DNA of 56,302 nucleotides from positions 1-56,302 of the forward strand of contig JAVEQI010000022.1 in assembly GCA_034007745.1 (NCBI GenBank). The letters are read 5' to 3'. The translations under genes were made by a program, and so were the position numbers. Positions 25,425-33,479 of this stretch are shown in pieces. Source of the stretch: Desulforapulum sp034007745 (GTDB taxonomy: Bacteria > Desulfobacterota > Desulfobacteria > Desulfobacterales > Desulfobacteraceae). The first letter of the stretch is position 1, and every line of letters begins with the position of its first letter. The notes under the pieces are model-generated. The model did not search any database. It was not told the DNA's origin and saw only the letters and a list, made by a program, of their open reading frames with translations.

Positions 25425-25469
25425 AGCTTTCCTTTGATGTCGTTATAGTTCGAAAATTAAGTTATAGAT

Positions 25470-25778
25470 CTAGGCTTCTTCCACAATGGTAAACCGTCTG
25501 TTTAGCCGCATGGTGCTGAAAAGACCAAATACATCCTTTGAGACATTGATGATCTTAAGATTTCTTCCTGCCTGGGCAAGTGTGTTGTGGGTAACAATTA
25601 TTACACCAATACCAACGGAATCAACCATTTTAACACCTTCAAGGTCAATGACAAAATCACCAGTATGCTCGTTTATCGCAGAAAGAAGCTCACTTTTAAA
25701 ATCCTCTGCCATGGAGGCAACAATATCAATACCTGGCCTTACCACTGTCCTATCACCGTCCCTGACGATCTCGCTCAT
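25470..25778 (-). CDS. STAS-domain anti-sigma factor antagonist
   Basis: 102 residues, a stand-alone STAS domain of SpoIIAA type. The phosphorylatable serine is S54 in 'KMVDSVGIGVII', and 'FVIDLEGVKMVDS' is the typical strand-loop. It has AGGAG before the ATG at 25778. Such proteins bind anti-sigma or switch kinases and are controlled by serine phosphorylation and PP2C-type phosphatases. No partner kinase or phosphatase is adjacent, so the target is unknown. Confidence 0.88.
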   Translation of the reverse strand: MSEIVRDGDRTVVRPGIDIVASMAEDFKSELLSAINEHTGDFVIDLEGVKMVDSVGIGVIIVTHNTLAQAGRNLKIINVSKDVFGLFSTMRLNRRFTIVEEA

Positions 25779-25906
25779 AATTTACTCCTGTATAATAAAA
25801 TAGTTGTTTCTTAAGTAAGAATTTATCACAATAGTTTGGAAATAACAATTCTTCAATCATCCCTGATGCTTCTCGTCAGCAAAGCATCAAAGGTCCAAAT
25901 GGCCTG

Positions 25907-26170
25907 CTATTCAACGGTCATCAACTGCCCGGTTAGAATTATACCACACTTCATCCGGGCTGGAAGCCGCTTTACGCGGTACTCAAACTGATAAGCCTCG
26001 CGTTTTGTAAAATCAGGGCTCACGGCAACAAGGGTGACGGGGAGCCGGGATCTGGTGTACTTGGCTCCCTTGCCTGAATTGTGAACGGCAACCCGGGCCT
26101 CAACATCCTTTGCAACACCGCAGTATAGAGAACCGTCATTGCACTTTAAAAGATAGACCTTCCAGACCAT
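25907..26170 (-). CDS. GIY-YIG nuclease-family protein (UPF0213 type)
   Basis: 87 residues from the ATG at 26170, with GGAG eight bases upstream; the longer frame to 26242 adds a non-family extension. It has the GIY-YIG core as 'VYLLKCNDGSLYCGVA', the conserved arginine in 'DVEARVAVHN', and 'GAKYTRSRLPVTLV' as in YhbQ/UPF0213 proteins, with a C-terminal glutamate in 'REAYQFEYRVKRLP'. Small proteins of this family are proposed DNA nucleases, with poorly known roles. It lies next to tRNA-Val without being cotranscribed, since a terminator separates them. Confidence 0.88.
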   Translation of the reverse strand: MVWKVYLLKCNDGSLYCGVAKDVEARVAVHNSGKGAKYTRSRLPVTLVAVSPDFTKREAYQFEYRVKRLPARMKCGIILTGQLMTVE

Positions 26171-26252
26171 ACAATTTTCTCCAAGGTTTTCCTCTTCGGC
26201 CGGGGCTGCCGTCCGGGGCGGTCCTAGGACACCTTTGAACATATGGTGACCA

Positions 26253-26290
26253 AAACAAAAAAGGGTTTACGGAAAATCCCGTAAACCCTT
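26253..26290 (-). terminator. rho-independent terminator of tRNA-Val
   Basis: A perfect 12-bp stem, AAGGGTTTACGG / CCGTAAACCCTT with a 6-nt loop (26261-26290), is followed on the minus strand by TTTTTTGTTTTG. It begins 8 nt after the tRNA CCA end. Confidence 0.9.
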
Positions 26291-26298
26291 GATTTTTA

Positions 26299-26374
26299 TG
26301 GTAGGCACGAGCAGGCTCGAACTGCTGACTTCTACCGTGTCGGGGTAGCGCTCTACCAACTGAGCTACGCGCCT
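26299..26374 (-). tRNA. tRNA-Val (anticodon GAC)
   Basis: Folds into a full cloverleaf: acceptor AGGCGCG with CGTGCCT, D arm GCTC/GAGC, anticodon stem CTACC/GGTAG around loop CCGACAC (anticodon GAC, valine GTC/GTT), T loop with GTTCGAGCC. The 3' CCA is encoded at 26299-26301. Confidence 0.95.
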
Positions 26375-26389
26375 CTATTATCGACATGA

Positions 26390-26418
26390 CAATTACCATT
26401 CCAGCGTGGCTTTGTCAA
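26390..26418 (-). promoter_or_regulatory. promoter of tRNA-Val
   Basis: On the minus strand TTGACA (26413-26418) is 17 bp from TAATTG (26390-26395). The predicted start is about 9 nt before the tRNA 5' end. Confidence 0.6.
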
Positions 26419-26454
26419 GAGTTTAACCTGCAAGAACCGCAGATTTAATAAGAG

Positions 26455-27717
26455 CTATTCTGAAATATATGCCTTTTTAATTTCAGAATCAGAAACGGGT
26501 GCCACATCATTTTTTGTGATAAACCGGATGGTCATGGACGCTTGGGTGACCTCGGAGATTTCAATGCTGAAGGAATCAAAGGTTTTCAGCATCAGAAGAT
26601 CGGCAAGGGTGGCGGCATTGCCTTTGAACACGATATCCACCATGGCCCGGTTTGATCCAAGCTCCCTGGTTTTAATATCCTGGATGCCGGGCATGTCGCC
26701 CAGTACCTTTCTGAGCATGATAAAGCTTGATAGGTAATCGGATCCCTCCACTCGGGTTTCAATCGTATGTACTGTCTGCTGACGGGCCGACCAGAAATTG
26801 TCGATTTTGGTTGCAAGAGACTCTGCTGCAAGGGTTCCGGCCCGGGCCAGGGCCTGGTCTGCCCCCTCTTTGCCCGTATCGCTTTTGACAACGGCAGATT
26901 CTTTAACAATCCCCATGGGTTCACCCGTTTCTGAGAAGAAGAGTTCCAGATCTATGTCTGCCCGGTAGGAGCGCTCTTCGCCCATGTGGTTGGAGGGTTC
27001 TTCAGCCCTTGCCCGTCCCATTACAAGGACGTCGGCCTTGAGTTCCCTGGCAAGTTTCAATGCGCCCATGGTGTCGTGGACAAAGTCAAACGAGACATCC
27101 AGGGCCCCAAGGTTAGGTCGGTCTGGCCCCAGGCCCATCAGGATGAAACCCTTTTTCTTAAAGAGGTCAACAATGGTATCCTCGGTAACGGAGGCATAGG
27201 GAAGGGGGTTTTTGCCCCACCAGTACCGGGAGAGCACCTCGTTGTAGGATTGTTCGCTGATCAGCATTAAAACCGAAGGATTTTTTTTATTCCTGTTGAG
27301 AATACCTGCCCGGTTAAAAATTTCTTCCAGGGAATCGGTGTTGATCACCGCCTCCACCGCAACCATGTATTGGCCCTGTGTTTCAGCCTCTCCAAGTACC
27401 TTGAAGGTTTTTACATAGCGTTGTGTGTCGGCAAGAACCTGGTCATAAATGAGGTCAAGACTCCCTGCTATTTCCGGGGGGGAGAGTATTTCAAGAATGG
27501 CCTGTTCAACCGAAGCGTACAGGGCATTGTCAACCGCTCGCTTTTTGGCCCGGGACAGGTTTTCGTCAGTGATGGATTGTTTGCCCAGGGCAATCTGTTT
27601 CCCCCGTTCCTCAACTTTCTGGTTGTCCTGGTTTGCAAAACCGTTCGTGAACACCGCAAGGGAGAGGAAAACAACAACCATCAACCCTGTCAGGCCCCTG
27701 ACCATTCGTCTTGTCAT
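26455..27717 (-). CDS. secreted protein, FlgT-like architecture
   Basis: 420 residues with a signal peptide (basic 'MTRRMVRG' then a hydrophobic stretch to about residue 28). The region about 40-130 ('RAKKRAVDNALYASVEQAIL', 'YMVAVEAVINTDSLEEIF') resembles the N-terminal fold of flagellar assembly protein FlgT and related periplasmic proteins. The middle and C-terminal parts ('DVLVMGRARAEEP', 'ELGSNRAMVDIVFKGNAATL') look like the repeated two-layer domains of the same group. No flagellar gene is nearby, so a flagellar role is not claimed. AGGAG lies 9 nt before an alternative TTG at 27720 and 12 nt before the ATG used here. It is last in the htpG-rimO-polyprenyl synthase unit (about 20 nt gap). 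Confidence 0.7.
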   Translation of the reverse strand: MTRRMVRGLTGLMVVVFLSLAVFTNGFANQDNQKVEERGKQIALGKQSITDENLSRAKKRAVDNALYASVEQAILEILSPPEIAGSLDLIYDQVLADTQRYVKTFKVLGEAETQGQYMVAVEAVINTDSLEEIFNRAGILNRNKKNPSVLMLISEQSYNEVLSRYWWGKNPLPYASVTEDTIVDLFKKKGFILMGLGPDRPNLGALDVSFDFVHDTMGALKLARELKADVLVMGRARAEEPSNHMGEERSYRADIDLELFFSETGEPMGIVKESAVVKSDTGKEGADQALARAGTLAAESLATKIDNFWSARQQTVHTIETRVEGSDYLSSFIMLRKVLGDMPGIQDIKTRELGSNRAMVDIVFKGNAATLADLLMLKTFDSFSIEISEVTQASMTIRFITKNDVAPVSDSEIKKAYISE

Positions 27718-27739
27718 CAAAATTAAATTCTCCTAAACG

Positions 27740-28723
27740 CTAAACGTTTCTTGCAATGGTGTAATCGGAAAGCATTATCATGGTTTGTTTTGTCATACAA
27801 TCGTCAAAGAGTTCAAGGCTTTTCTTTGCCTGTTCAACATGGTGCCTAGCCCTTGATCGTGTATCTTCTATTCCCTTGTAAAGGTAAAGCTTCTGGAGGA
27901 GCTTCTGGAAGTCGTCATCTGTAAAGTCCGGGTTTAAAATCACCCCTTCCATCCAGGCTCGATCCTTATCATCTGCCCGTTTAAGCGCTAGAATAAGCGG
28001 CAGGGTCAGCTTTCCCTCTCTAAGGTCTGCGCCGGGATTTTTCCCCAGGGTTTGTGCGTCTGCCGTATAGTCCAGAAGATCGTCCGCCATCTGAAAGGCC
28101 ACTCCCAGGTGAAAGCCATAATCTGCAAGGGCCTGTTTCTTGTCTTCGGAAGCACCTGCTATGATGGCGCCGCTTTTGCAGGCACCCTGGATCAAAACGG
28201 CCGTTTTTGCGCTTATGATGGACATATATTCGGCCTCGGTCAGATCCAGTTTTTCCTTTTTCTCAAGCTGGTCGATTTCACCCTGGGACATCTCTGCGGT
28301 TATGCCGGCAATGACCCTGATGATTTCGACAAGTTCTGCCTCGGCCGCACGGCGGAGGGCGCAGGCCAGCAAAAAATCACCCGTCAGCACGGTCTGGGCA
28401 GTTCCCCAGATGGAGTGTGCCGTGGTCCTGCCGCGCCTCAGTTCAGCCTGGTCGACAACATCGTCGTGGAGAAGGGTTGCGGCATGGAGGTATTCAAACA
28501 GGATCGAGACATCCAGGGCGAGCTTACCTTCATAGTTGCACAGCCTTGAGCTTAAGAGAAAAAGCAGGGGTCTGAATCTTTTCCCGCCGCTGAACAGTAG
28601 ATGGCCTGCAATTTGTCTCACAAGATCGAGGTTGGGTTTTAAATTTTCGTTAAGTGCCAGTTCAATGGCGGTTAAATCTTCTTCTACTGCCGCCAGGATC
28701 TGGCTCTTGAGTTCATCTTTCAT
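27740..28723 (-). CDS. trans-polyprenyl diphosphate synthase (IspB-like)
   Basis: 327 residues with both aspartate-rich motifs of E-type prenyltransferases: 'LLHDDVVDQAELRRG' (about 85-99) and 'QMADDLLDYTAD'. 'SGGKRFRPLL' near residue 45 binds IPP. It condenses IPP onto an allylic diphosphate to make long-chain prenyl diphosphates, probably the menaquinone side chain in this organism. The small residues before the first motif suggest a long product, but length cannot be fixed. Its ATG overlaps the rimO stop by 4 nt (ATGA). Confidence 0.9.
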   Translation of the reverse strand: MKDELKSQILAAVEEDLTAIELALNENLKPNLDLVRQIAGHLLFSGGKRFRPLLFLLSSRLCNYEGKLALDVSILFEYLHAATLLHDDVVDQAELRRGRTTAHSIWGTAQTVLTGDFLLACALRRAAEAELVEIIRVIAGITAEMSQGEIDQLEKKEKLDLTEAEYMSIISAKTAVLIQGACKSGAIIAGASEDKKQALADYGFHLGVAFQMADDLLDYTADAQTLGKNPGADLREGKLTLPLILALKRADDKDRAWMEGVILNPDFTDDDFQKLLQKLYLYKGIEDTRSRARHHVEQAKKSLELFDDCMTKQTMIMLSDYTIARNV

Positions 28724-30054
28724 ACAAGCTCTCCAACAAGGTCATAGGCATGGGTTTCGGTAATCTTTACCCTGACAAAGGTGCCGATGTCAATGTTGTT
28801 ACCGTAAATAAAGGTAATACCGTCAACCTCAGGGGCCTGGAACCGGGTCCTTCCTATAAAGATCCCGGGATCTGGATTCTCCTCCACAAGTACTGTAAGG
28901 GTTTTGCCGAGGTATGATTCGTTAATACTCTCGGAGATTTCCGCCTGGGCCGCCATGATCGCATCCCGCCTTGCCTCTCCTGTTTCCTCGTCCACATGGT
29001 CGGCGAGGCTATGGGCTGCAAGGTCGTCGGAATCGGAGTAGGCAAACACCCCGAGCTGGTCAAACCCGGTCGCTTTGACAAAGGCGAGCATCTCGTTGAA
29101 GTCTGCCTCTGTTTCACCGGGAAAACCCGTTATCAGGGTGGTCCTGAGAGCTGCGTCCGGAGCTGTCCTTCGGATCGAGGCAATCAGACCGTGGAGGTCT
29201 TCGCCTGTGTAGTTCCTGCCCATGCGCCTCAGGATCCTGGAGCTTGCGTGCTGGATGGGCACGTCAAAGTAGGTGCACACATTGTCGAGGTCTGCGATTG
29301 CCCTGATGGCATTTTGGTCAAGGGATGATGGGTGAGTGTAGAGGAGCCTGATCCATACATCTGGATCAAGGGCCTTGATCCTCCCGGATAGGGTGGTCAG
29401 GAGAATGGCAATATTTACCCCGGAGTCGGCCCCATCAAGATCCATTCCATAGTCCGAGGTGTTTTCGCCCACAAGTACGATCTCCCTTGCCCCGTTTCGA
29501 ACCAGTATTTCGCTCTCTGCCACAACGGCAGCCACCGTTCGGCTTCTCTGGATGCCCCTGAGTTTGGGGATGATGCAGTAGGTGCAATGGCGGTTGCACC
29601 CCTCGGAGATCTTTACATAGGCAAGGTAGTCAAGGGTGATGCGGCGGGGAAGGGGATGGCCCTGCATCTGCCGGTCAAGAACGTCGGGCAGGAGGGACAT
29701 GAATTCTGTTGATTCAACAACCCGGACGATCTCGTCGCAGGCCCCTGTTCCCACAAAGGCGTCGACCTCTGGAAGTTCGCCCCTGAGGTCGTCGTCCTTA
29801 AACCTTTCCGGCAGACACCCTGTGACAACAAGGCGTCTGCAGCGGCCATCCTGCTTGTATTCGGCCATGGCGAGTATCGTATCAACAGCCTCTGCCGAGG
29901 CTGCCGATATGAACCCGCAGGTATTGACTATGATAACATCTGCCTCAGCCGGGTCATGGACTACTCCATGGCCGGCCTCAGCCAATCTGCCCAGCATAAC
30001 CTCGCTGTCCACAAGATTGCGGCAGCAGCCCAGGCTTTCAAGAAAGATTATCAT
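28720..30054 (-). CDS. rimO: ribosomal protein S12 methylthiotransferase RimO
   Basis: 444 residues with the MTTase N-terminal cluster cysteines at C10 ('SLGCCRNLVDSEVML'), C46 and C80, the radical SAM cluster 'CNRHCTYC', and a C-terminal TRAM domain ('FVRVKITETHAYDLVGEL'). The 'NLVDSE' variant and 'GCNRHCTYCIIPKLRG' separate RimO from MiaB. It adds a methylthio group to Asp-89 (E. coli numbering) of S12. It overlaps both htpG upstream and the prenyl synthase downstream by 4 nt, so the three are translationally coupled. Confidence 0.95.
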   Translation of the reverse strand: MIIFLESLGCCRNLVDSEVMLGRLAEAGHGVVHDPAEADVIIVNTCGFISAASAEAVDTILAMAEYKQDGRCRRLVVTGCLPERFKDDDLRGELPEVDAFVGTGACDEIVRVVESTEFMSLLPDVLDRQMQGHPLPRRITLDYLAYVKISEGCNRHCTYCIIPKLRGIQRSRTVAAVVAESEILVRNGAREIVLVGENTSDYGMDLDGADSGVNIAILLTTLSGRIKALDPDVWIRLLYTHPSSLDQNAIRAIADLDNVCTYFDVPIQHASSRILRRMGRNYTGEDLHGLIASIRRTAPDAALRTTLITGFPGETEADFNEMLAFVKATGFDQLGVFAYSDSDDLAAHSLADHVDEETGEARRDAIMAAQAEISESINESYLGKTLTVLVEENPDPGIFIGRTRFQAPEVDGITFIYGNNIDIGTFVRVKITETHAYDLVGELV

Positions 30055-31976
30055 AGGGCTTTTGTCATCATTTCACCCATGAGCTTTGAAAAGCGCGCTG
30101 GGTTGTCGATCTTACCTCCCTCGCTGATCACGGCAAGGTCAAATAAGAGGTCTGCATAATCCTGGAGAACAGGGTTGGAGCTATCGGTCTCGAACACGGA
30201 TTTGATCTTTTCCATGACGGGATGGCCGACGTTGAGTTCAAGGGATCGCTTCTGTTCGGGTGCTTCCTGGCCGGACGCCTTGAGGATCTTCTCCATGTAG
30301 GCGCTCATTCCGTAGTCATCACCGGAAAGGCAGGCCACAGATTCCTTGAGCCGTTTTGAAATCTGGACATCCTTGACCCTGCCGTCAAGCTTCTCCTTGA
30401 GGAAATCAAACAGCGGGGTGTACTCGTCCTTTTTTTTCTCATCCACGGTGTCAAGGTCAAGGTCACCTTTTTCCGCACTCTTGAGTTTCTTTTCCTTATA
30501 TTCTGGAAGGCTCTGGGTGACCCACTCGTCCACGGGATCCACCATGAGAAGAACCTCGTAATCCTTCTCCTTGAGCGACTCCAGCAGGGGTGAATTCATG
30601 AGGGATTTCATGTTCTCCCCCGTTATGTAGTAGATATCTTTCTGGTCTTCCTTCATGTTCTCGATGTACTGGTCAAGGGAAACATACTTGCCGTCGGACT
30701 TGGTGGTCTTGTACCTCAAGAGGGAGGCTATCTTTTCCCTGTTGGCAAAATCCGTGGGCAGTCCGGCCTTGAGGGACTGACCGAACTCGTCAAAGAAGGT
30801 CTCGTATTTTTCCTTGTCCATCTCCTCGAGAAGGGCGAAAATCTTCTTTACAAGGTTCTTTCGGATATTTCGAACCAGGCGGTCCTCCTGGAGGATCTCC
30901 CGGCTGACATTCAGGTTGAGATCAGGGGCATCCACAACTCCCTGGATAAACCCCAGGTATTCGGGAAGAAGCTCCTTGCAGTCGTCCATGATGAAGATTC
31001 GCTTGCAGTAAAGCTGCATGCCGTTTTTCCGCTCAGGCCTGAACAGGTCAAACGGAGCCTTGGACGGGATGAACAAAAGGGCGTCGTACTCGGTGATACC
31101 CTCAAACCGCTTGTGGAGTATCTCCATTGGCTTGTCCCAGTTGTGGCTGATGTGCTTGTAGAACTCCTCATACTCCTCCTGGGTCACATCCTCCTGGCTC
31201 TTGGTCCAGATCGCCTTCATGGAGTTAAGGGTCTCGTCGGCCCTGACCTTTCGATAGGTCTCTCCAATGGGTTTGCCGTCGGCGTCCTTGACAATGGCCT
31301 CTTCGGGAATGGGTTCACTTTTTTCAACGTTCATCACGATGGGGTAGGTTACAAAGTCAGAGTGTTTCTTGATGATGTGGCGGATGGTGTACTCATCGGT
31401 AAAGTCCTGGTCACCCTCTTCTACCTCCTTGAGCTCCAGGGTGATGGTGGTTCCCCGCTCTTCCTTGTCGGTCTCTTCAATGGTGTAGGAACCCTTTCCG
31501 TCCGACTCCCAGAGCACACCCTTCTCAGCCCCCGGGGCCTTTGTCACAAGCCTGATTTTGTCTGCGGCAATGAACGCCGAGTAAAAACCTACGCCAAACT
31601 GCCCGATGAGCTCGGGGGAGAGCACGTTCTCATCCTTGGATTTTTCCAGGGCTTCAACAAAGGCTGCGGTGCCGCTCCTGGCGATGGTGCCGATATTTTC
31701 GCTCACCTCGTCATAGGTCATGCCGATGCCGTTGTCTGTGATTTCAAAGGTTCGTTTTTCCGGATCTGTGGTGATCCTGATCTTGTAATCGTTACTCCCC
31801 TCAAACAGTGCCGGCTCTGTCTGCTCTCTGAACCTTGCCTTGTCAATGGCGTCGGATGCGTTTGACACAAGTTCCCGGACAAAGATCTCCTTGTTCGAGT
31901 AGAGGGAGTTGATAATAAGGTGCAGCAGCTGCTGTACTTCGGTTTTAAATTCACAAGTTTCTTTTTTTGTACCCAT
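30051..31976 (-). CDS. htpG: molecular chaperone HtpG (Hsp90)
   Basis: 641 residues. The GHKL ATPase shows 'ELVSNASDAIDKARF', 'EITDNGIGMTYDEV', 'IGQFGVGFYSAF' and 'GTTITLEL'. The middle domain carries the catalytic arginine loop ('NVSREILQEDRLVRNIRKN') and the C-terminal domain dimerises. HtpG is the cytosolic Hsp90, acting with DnaK. AGGAG lies eight bases before the ATG at 31976. It is the first gene of a compact operon with rimO, a prenyl synthase and a secreted protein. No heat-shock operator was recognised upstream. Confidence 0.97.
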   Translation of the reverse strand: MGTKKETCEFKTEVQQLLHLIINSLYSNKEIFVRELVSNASDAIDKARFREQTEPALFEGSNDYKIRITTDPEKRTFEITDNGIGMTYDEVSENIGTIARSGTAAFVEALEKSKDENVLSPELIGQFGVGFYSAFIAADKIRLVTKAPGAEKGVLWESDGKGSYTIEETDKEERGTTITLELKEVEEGDQDFTDEYTIRHIIKKHSDFVTYPIVMNVEKSEPIPEEAIVKDADGKPIGETYRKVRADETLNSMKAIWTKSQEDVTQEEYEEFYKHISHNWDKPMEILHKRFEGITEYDALLFIPSKAPFDLFRPERKNGMQLYCKRIFIMDDCKELLPEYLGFIQGVVDAPDLNLNVSREILQEDRLVRNIRKNLVKKIFALLEEMDKEKYETFFDEFGQSLKAGLPTDFANREKIASLLRYKTTKSDGKYVSLDQYIENMKEDQKDIYYITGENMKSLMNSPLLESLKEKDYEVLLMVDPVDEWVTQSLPEYKEKKLKSAEKGDLDLDTVDEKKKDEYTPLFDFLKEKLDGRVKDVQISKRLKESVACLSGDDYGMSAYMEKILKASGQEAPEQKRSLELNVGHPVMEKIKSVFETDSSNPVLQDYADLLFDLAVISEGGKIDNPARFSKLMGEMMTKAL

Positions 31977-32280
31977 GGTATCTCCTGAATGTTTCTGTTA
32001 GGGCTAAAGCTTTTTTTATAAGAAACAGCTTTTAGTTGTTAGCCATTAGCTTTTAGTTAACAGCTAATCGTTAACGGCTATCGTGTTTCATGCTTCGTTG
32101 TGGCCGTGAGCCATCTCTTGCTCCGGCCGTGCCGGTTATATTATTGCAAGGCAATTTTTTATCTAAATAATTGGTTTAAATTCATGATTGTCAAGCTGCG
32201 GCATTCAAAATCAGCCAATCCCATAGATCAATCCATTGATTATATTTTATTTTTATGAAACTCCCACTGAGGTGGTTGCC

Positions 32281-32312
32281 ACAAAGGGCACCCGCAAGGG
32301 GAGCCCCTACAC
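32281..32312 (-). repeat. dispersed GC-rich element, copy B
   Basis: The reverse complement is identical over 32 bp to copy A at 9442-9473. Its flank (AATAAAATAAGCCGAG on the minus strand) is shared with copy D near 15000. Confidence 0.9.
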
Positions 32313-32484
32313 CGGACTCGGCTTATTTTATTGAGGTTCATGATTTGTTGTGTTTGCCAGGACATGTTGGTTATATTGATTTTTACGGCAAAAGCTGTTA
32401 CGTATCTCATGTCGTCTCAGGGGAACGACATGGTCTCCCTGTATACGGCAGTTCTTGTTTTAGATAGTAACGTGGTTGCTGGAA

Positions 32485-32514
32485 TGTAGGGGCTCCCCTT
32501 GCGGGTGCCCTTTG
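32485..32514 (+). repeat. dispersed GC-rich element, copy C
   Basis: 30 bp identical to the inner part of copies A and B, in the opposite orientation to B. Confidence 0.9.
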
Positions 32515-32591
32515 CGGAAAACCGATCCAGTTATCCTGAAAAACAGGCCAAAAGAATTTGATAATTATATCATATCAATGGAGTCCATCAC

Positions 32592-33461
32592 ATGCACTAT
32601 GAAGGCAACGTAATACGCCCCCCAAGCGAGGCTAATTCTATTCTGCTCCAGGTGACAGTTGGGTGTTCCCACAACAAATGCACCTTTTGCGGAGCCTACA
32701 AGGGGGAAAGATTTAAGATTAAAAAAGACCCCGTGATCATGGAGGATATTGAATTTGCAGCTACTCACTGCCGCCGTCAGAATCGGCTGTTCATCTGTGA
32801 CGGTGACGCCCTGATCATTCCCCAGCGACGCCTTGTCCCCATTCTTGAACGAATCAACGAGCGCCTTCCCTGGGTGGAACGCATAGGGCTCTATGCCAAC
32901 ACCAAGAGCATCCGTATGAAGTCAGAAAAGGAGCTTGAAGAGCTTCGCGGCCTTGGGGTCAAGATCGCCTACATGGGCCTTGAAACGGGTGACGACCTTA
33001 CCCTGAAAGAGATAAACAAGGGTGCCGACTCCCAGCGCATGATCGAAATGGGTCAGAAAATTCGCCGGGCGGGCATCAAACTCTCCATCACGGTTCTCAA
33101 CGGCATTGCAGGCCGTAAACGATCCATGATCCATGCAGGCGAGACCGGCAGGGTGCTTACGGCCATCGACCCTGAGTATGTGGGAGCCTTGACTCTGATG
33201 CTCATCCCCGGAACCCCCATGTACGAAAACCATGCAAGGGGAGAATTCGAGCTTATCAACCCGGACGAGGTCCTTGTGGAGCTCGGTGCCATGATATCGG
33301 CCACCCACCTCACCAACGGTCTTTTCCATGCCAACCACGCATCAAACTATCTTCCCATCAGGGCCGAACTTCCCCGGGACAAGGAGAAAACCCTTGCCCA
33401 CATTGCCAAAGCCCTGAAGGGTAAAATCGGGCTGAAGCCCGAGTTCATGAGAGCATTATAA
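32592..33461 (+). CDS. radical SAM protein (Elp3/HemN-like)
   Basis: 289 residues with GGAG eight bases before the ATG. The cluster motif is 'VTVGCSHNKCTFCGAYK' (C25, C30, C33), the C-x4-C-x2-C spacing typical of one uncharacterised radical SAM group. 'ERIGLYANTKSIRMKS', 'YMGLETGDDLTLKEINKG' and 'LTLMLIPGTPMYENHARGEF' are the usual Elp3/MiaB-like barrel blocks. No B12-binding or extra cluster domain follows. The substrate is unknown. It lies 18 nt before tkt and is probably cotranscribed. Confidence 0.88.
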   Translation: MHYEGNVIRPPSEANSILLQVTVGCSHNKCTFCGAYKGERFKIKKDPVIMEDIEFAATHCRRQNRLFICDGDALIIPQRRLVPILERINERLPWVERIGLYANTKSIRMKSEKELEELRGLGVKIAYMGLETGDDLTLKEINKGADSQRMIEMGQKIRRAGIKLSITVLNGIAGRKRSMIHAGETGRVLTAIDPEYVGALTLMLIPGTPMYENHARGEFELINPDEVLVELGAMISATHLTNGLFHANHASNYLPIRAELPRDKEKTLAHIAKALKGKIGLKPEFMRAL

Positions 33462-33479
33462 ACAAACAGGAGAGAAACA

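Larger units (their letters stand above)
31977..32591. other. long intergenic region built of small repeats
   Basis: No gene is supported in these 615 bp. About 32025-32085 is a run of degenerate TTAGCTTTTAGTTAACAGCTAA-like words in both orientations. Copies B (32281-32312, minus) and C (32485-32514, plus) of the dispersed GC-rich element form an inverted pair with 172 bp between them. The region separates the divergent htpG operon and the radical SAM-tkt genes, so promoters for both must lie here, but none is convincing. Confidence 0.6.

Noticed and set aside
31113..31865. 250-codon plus-strand frame
   Set aside because: Antisense to htpG with no independent signals.
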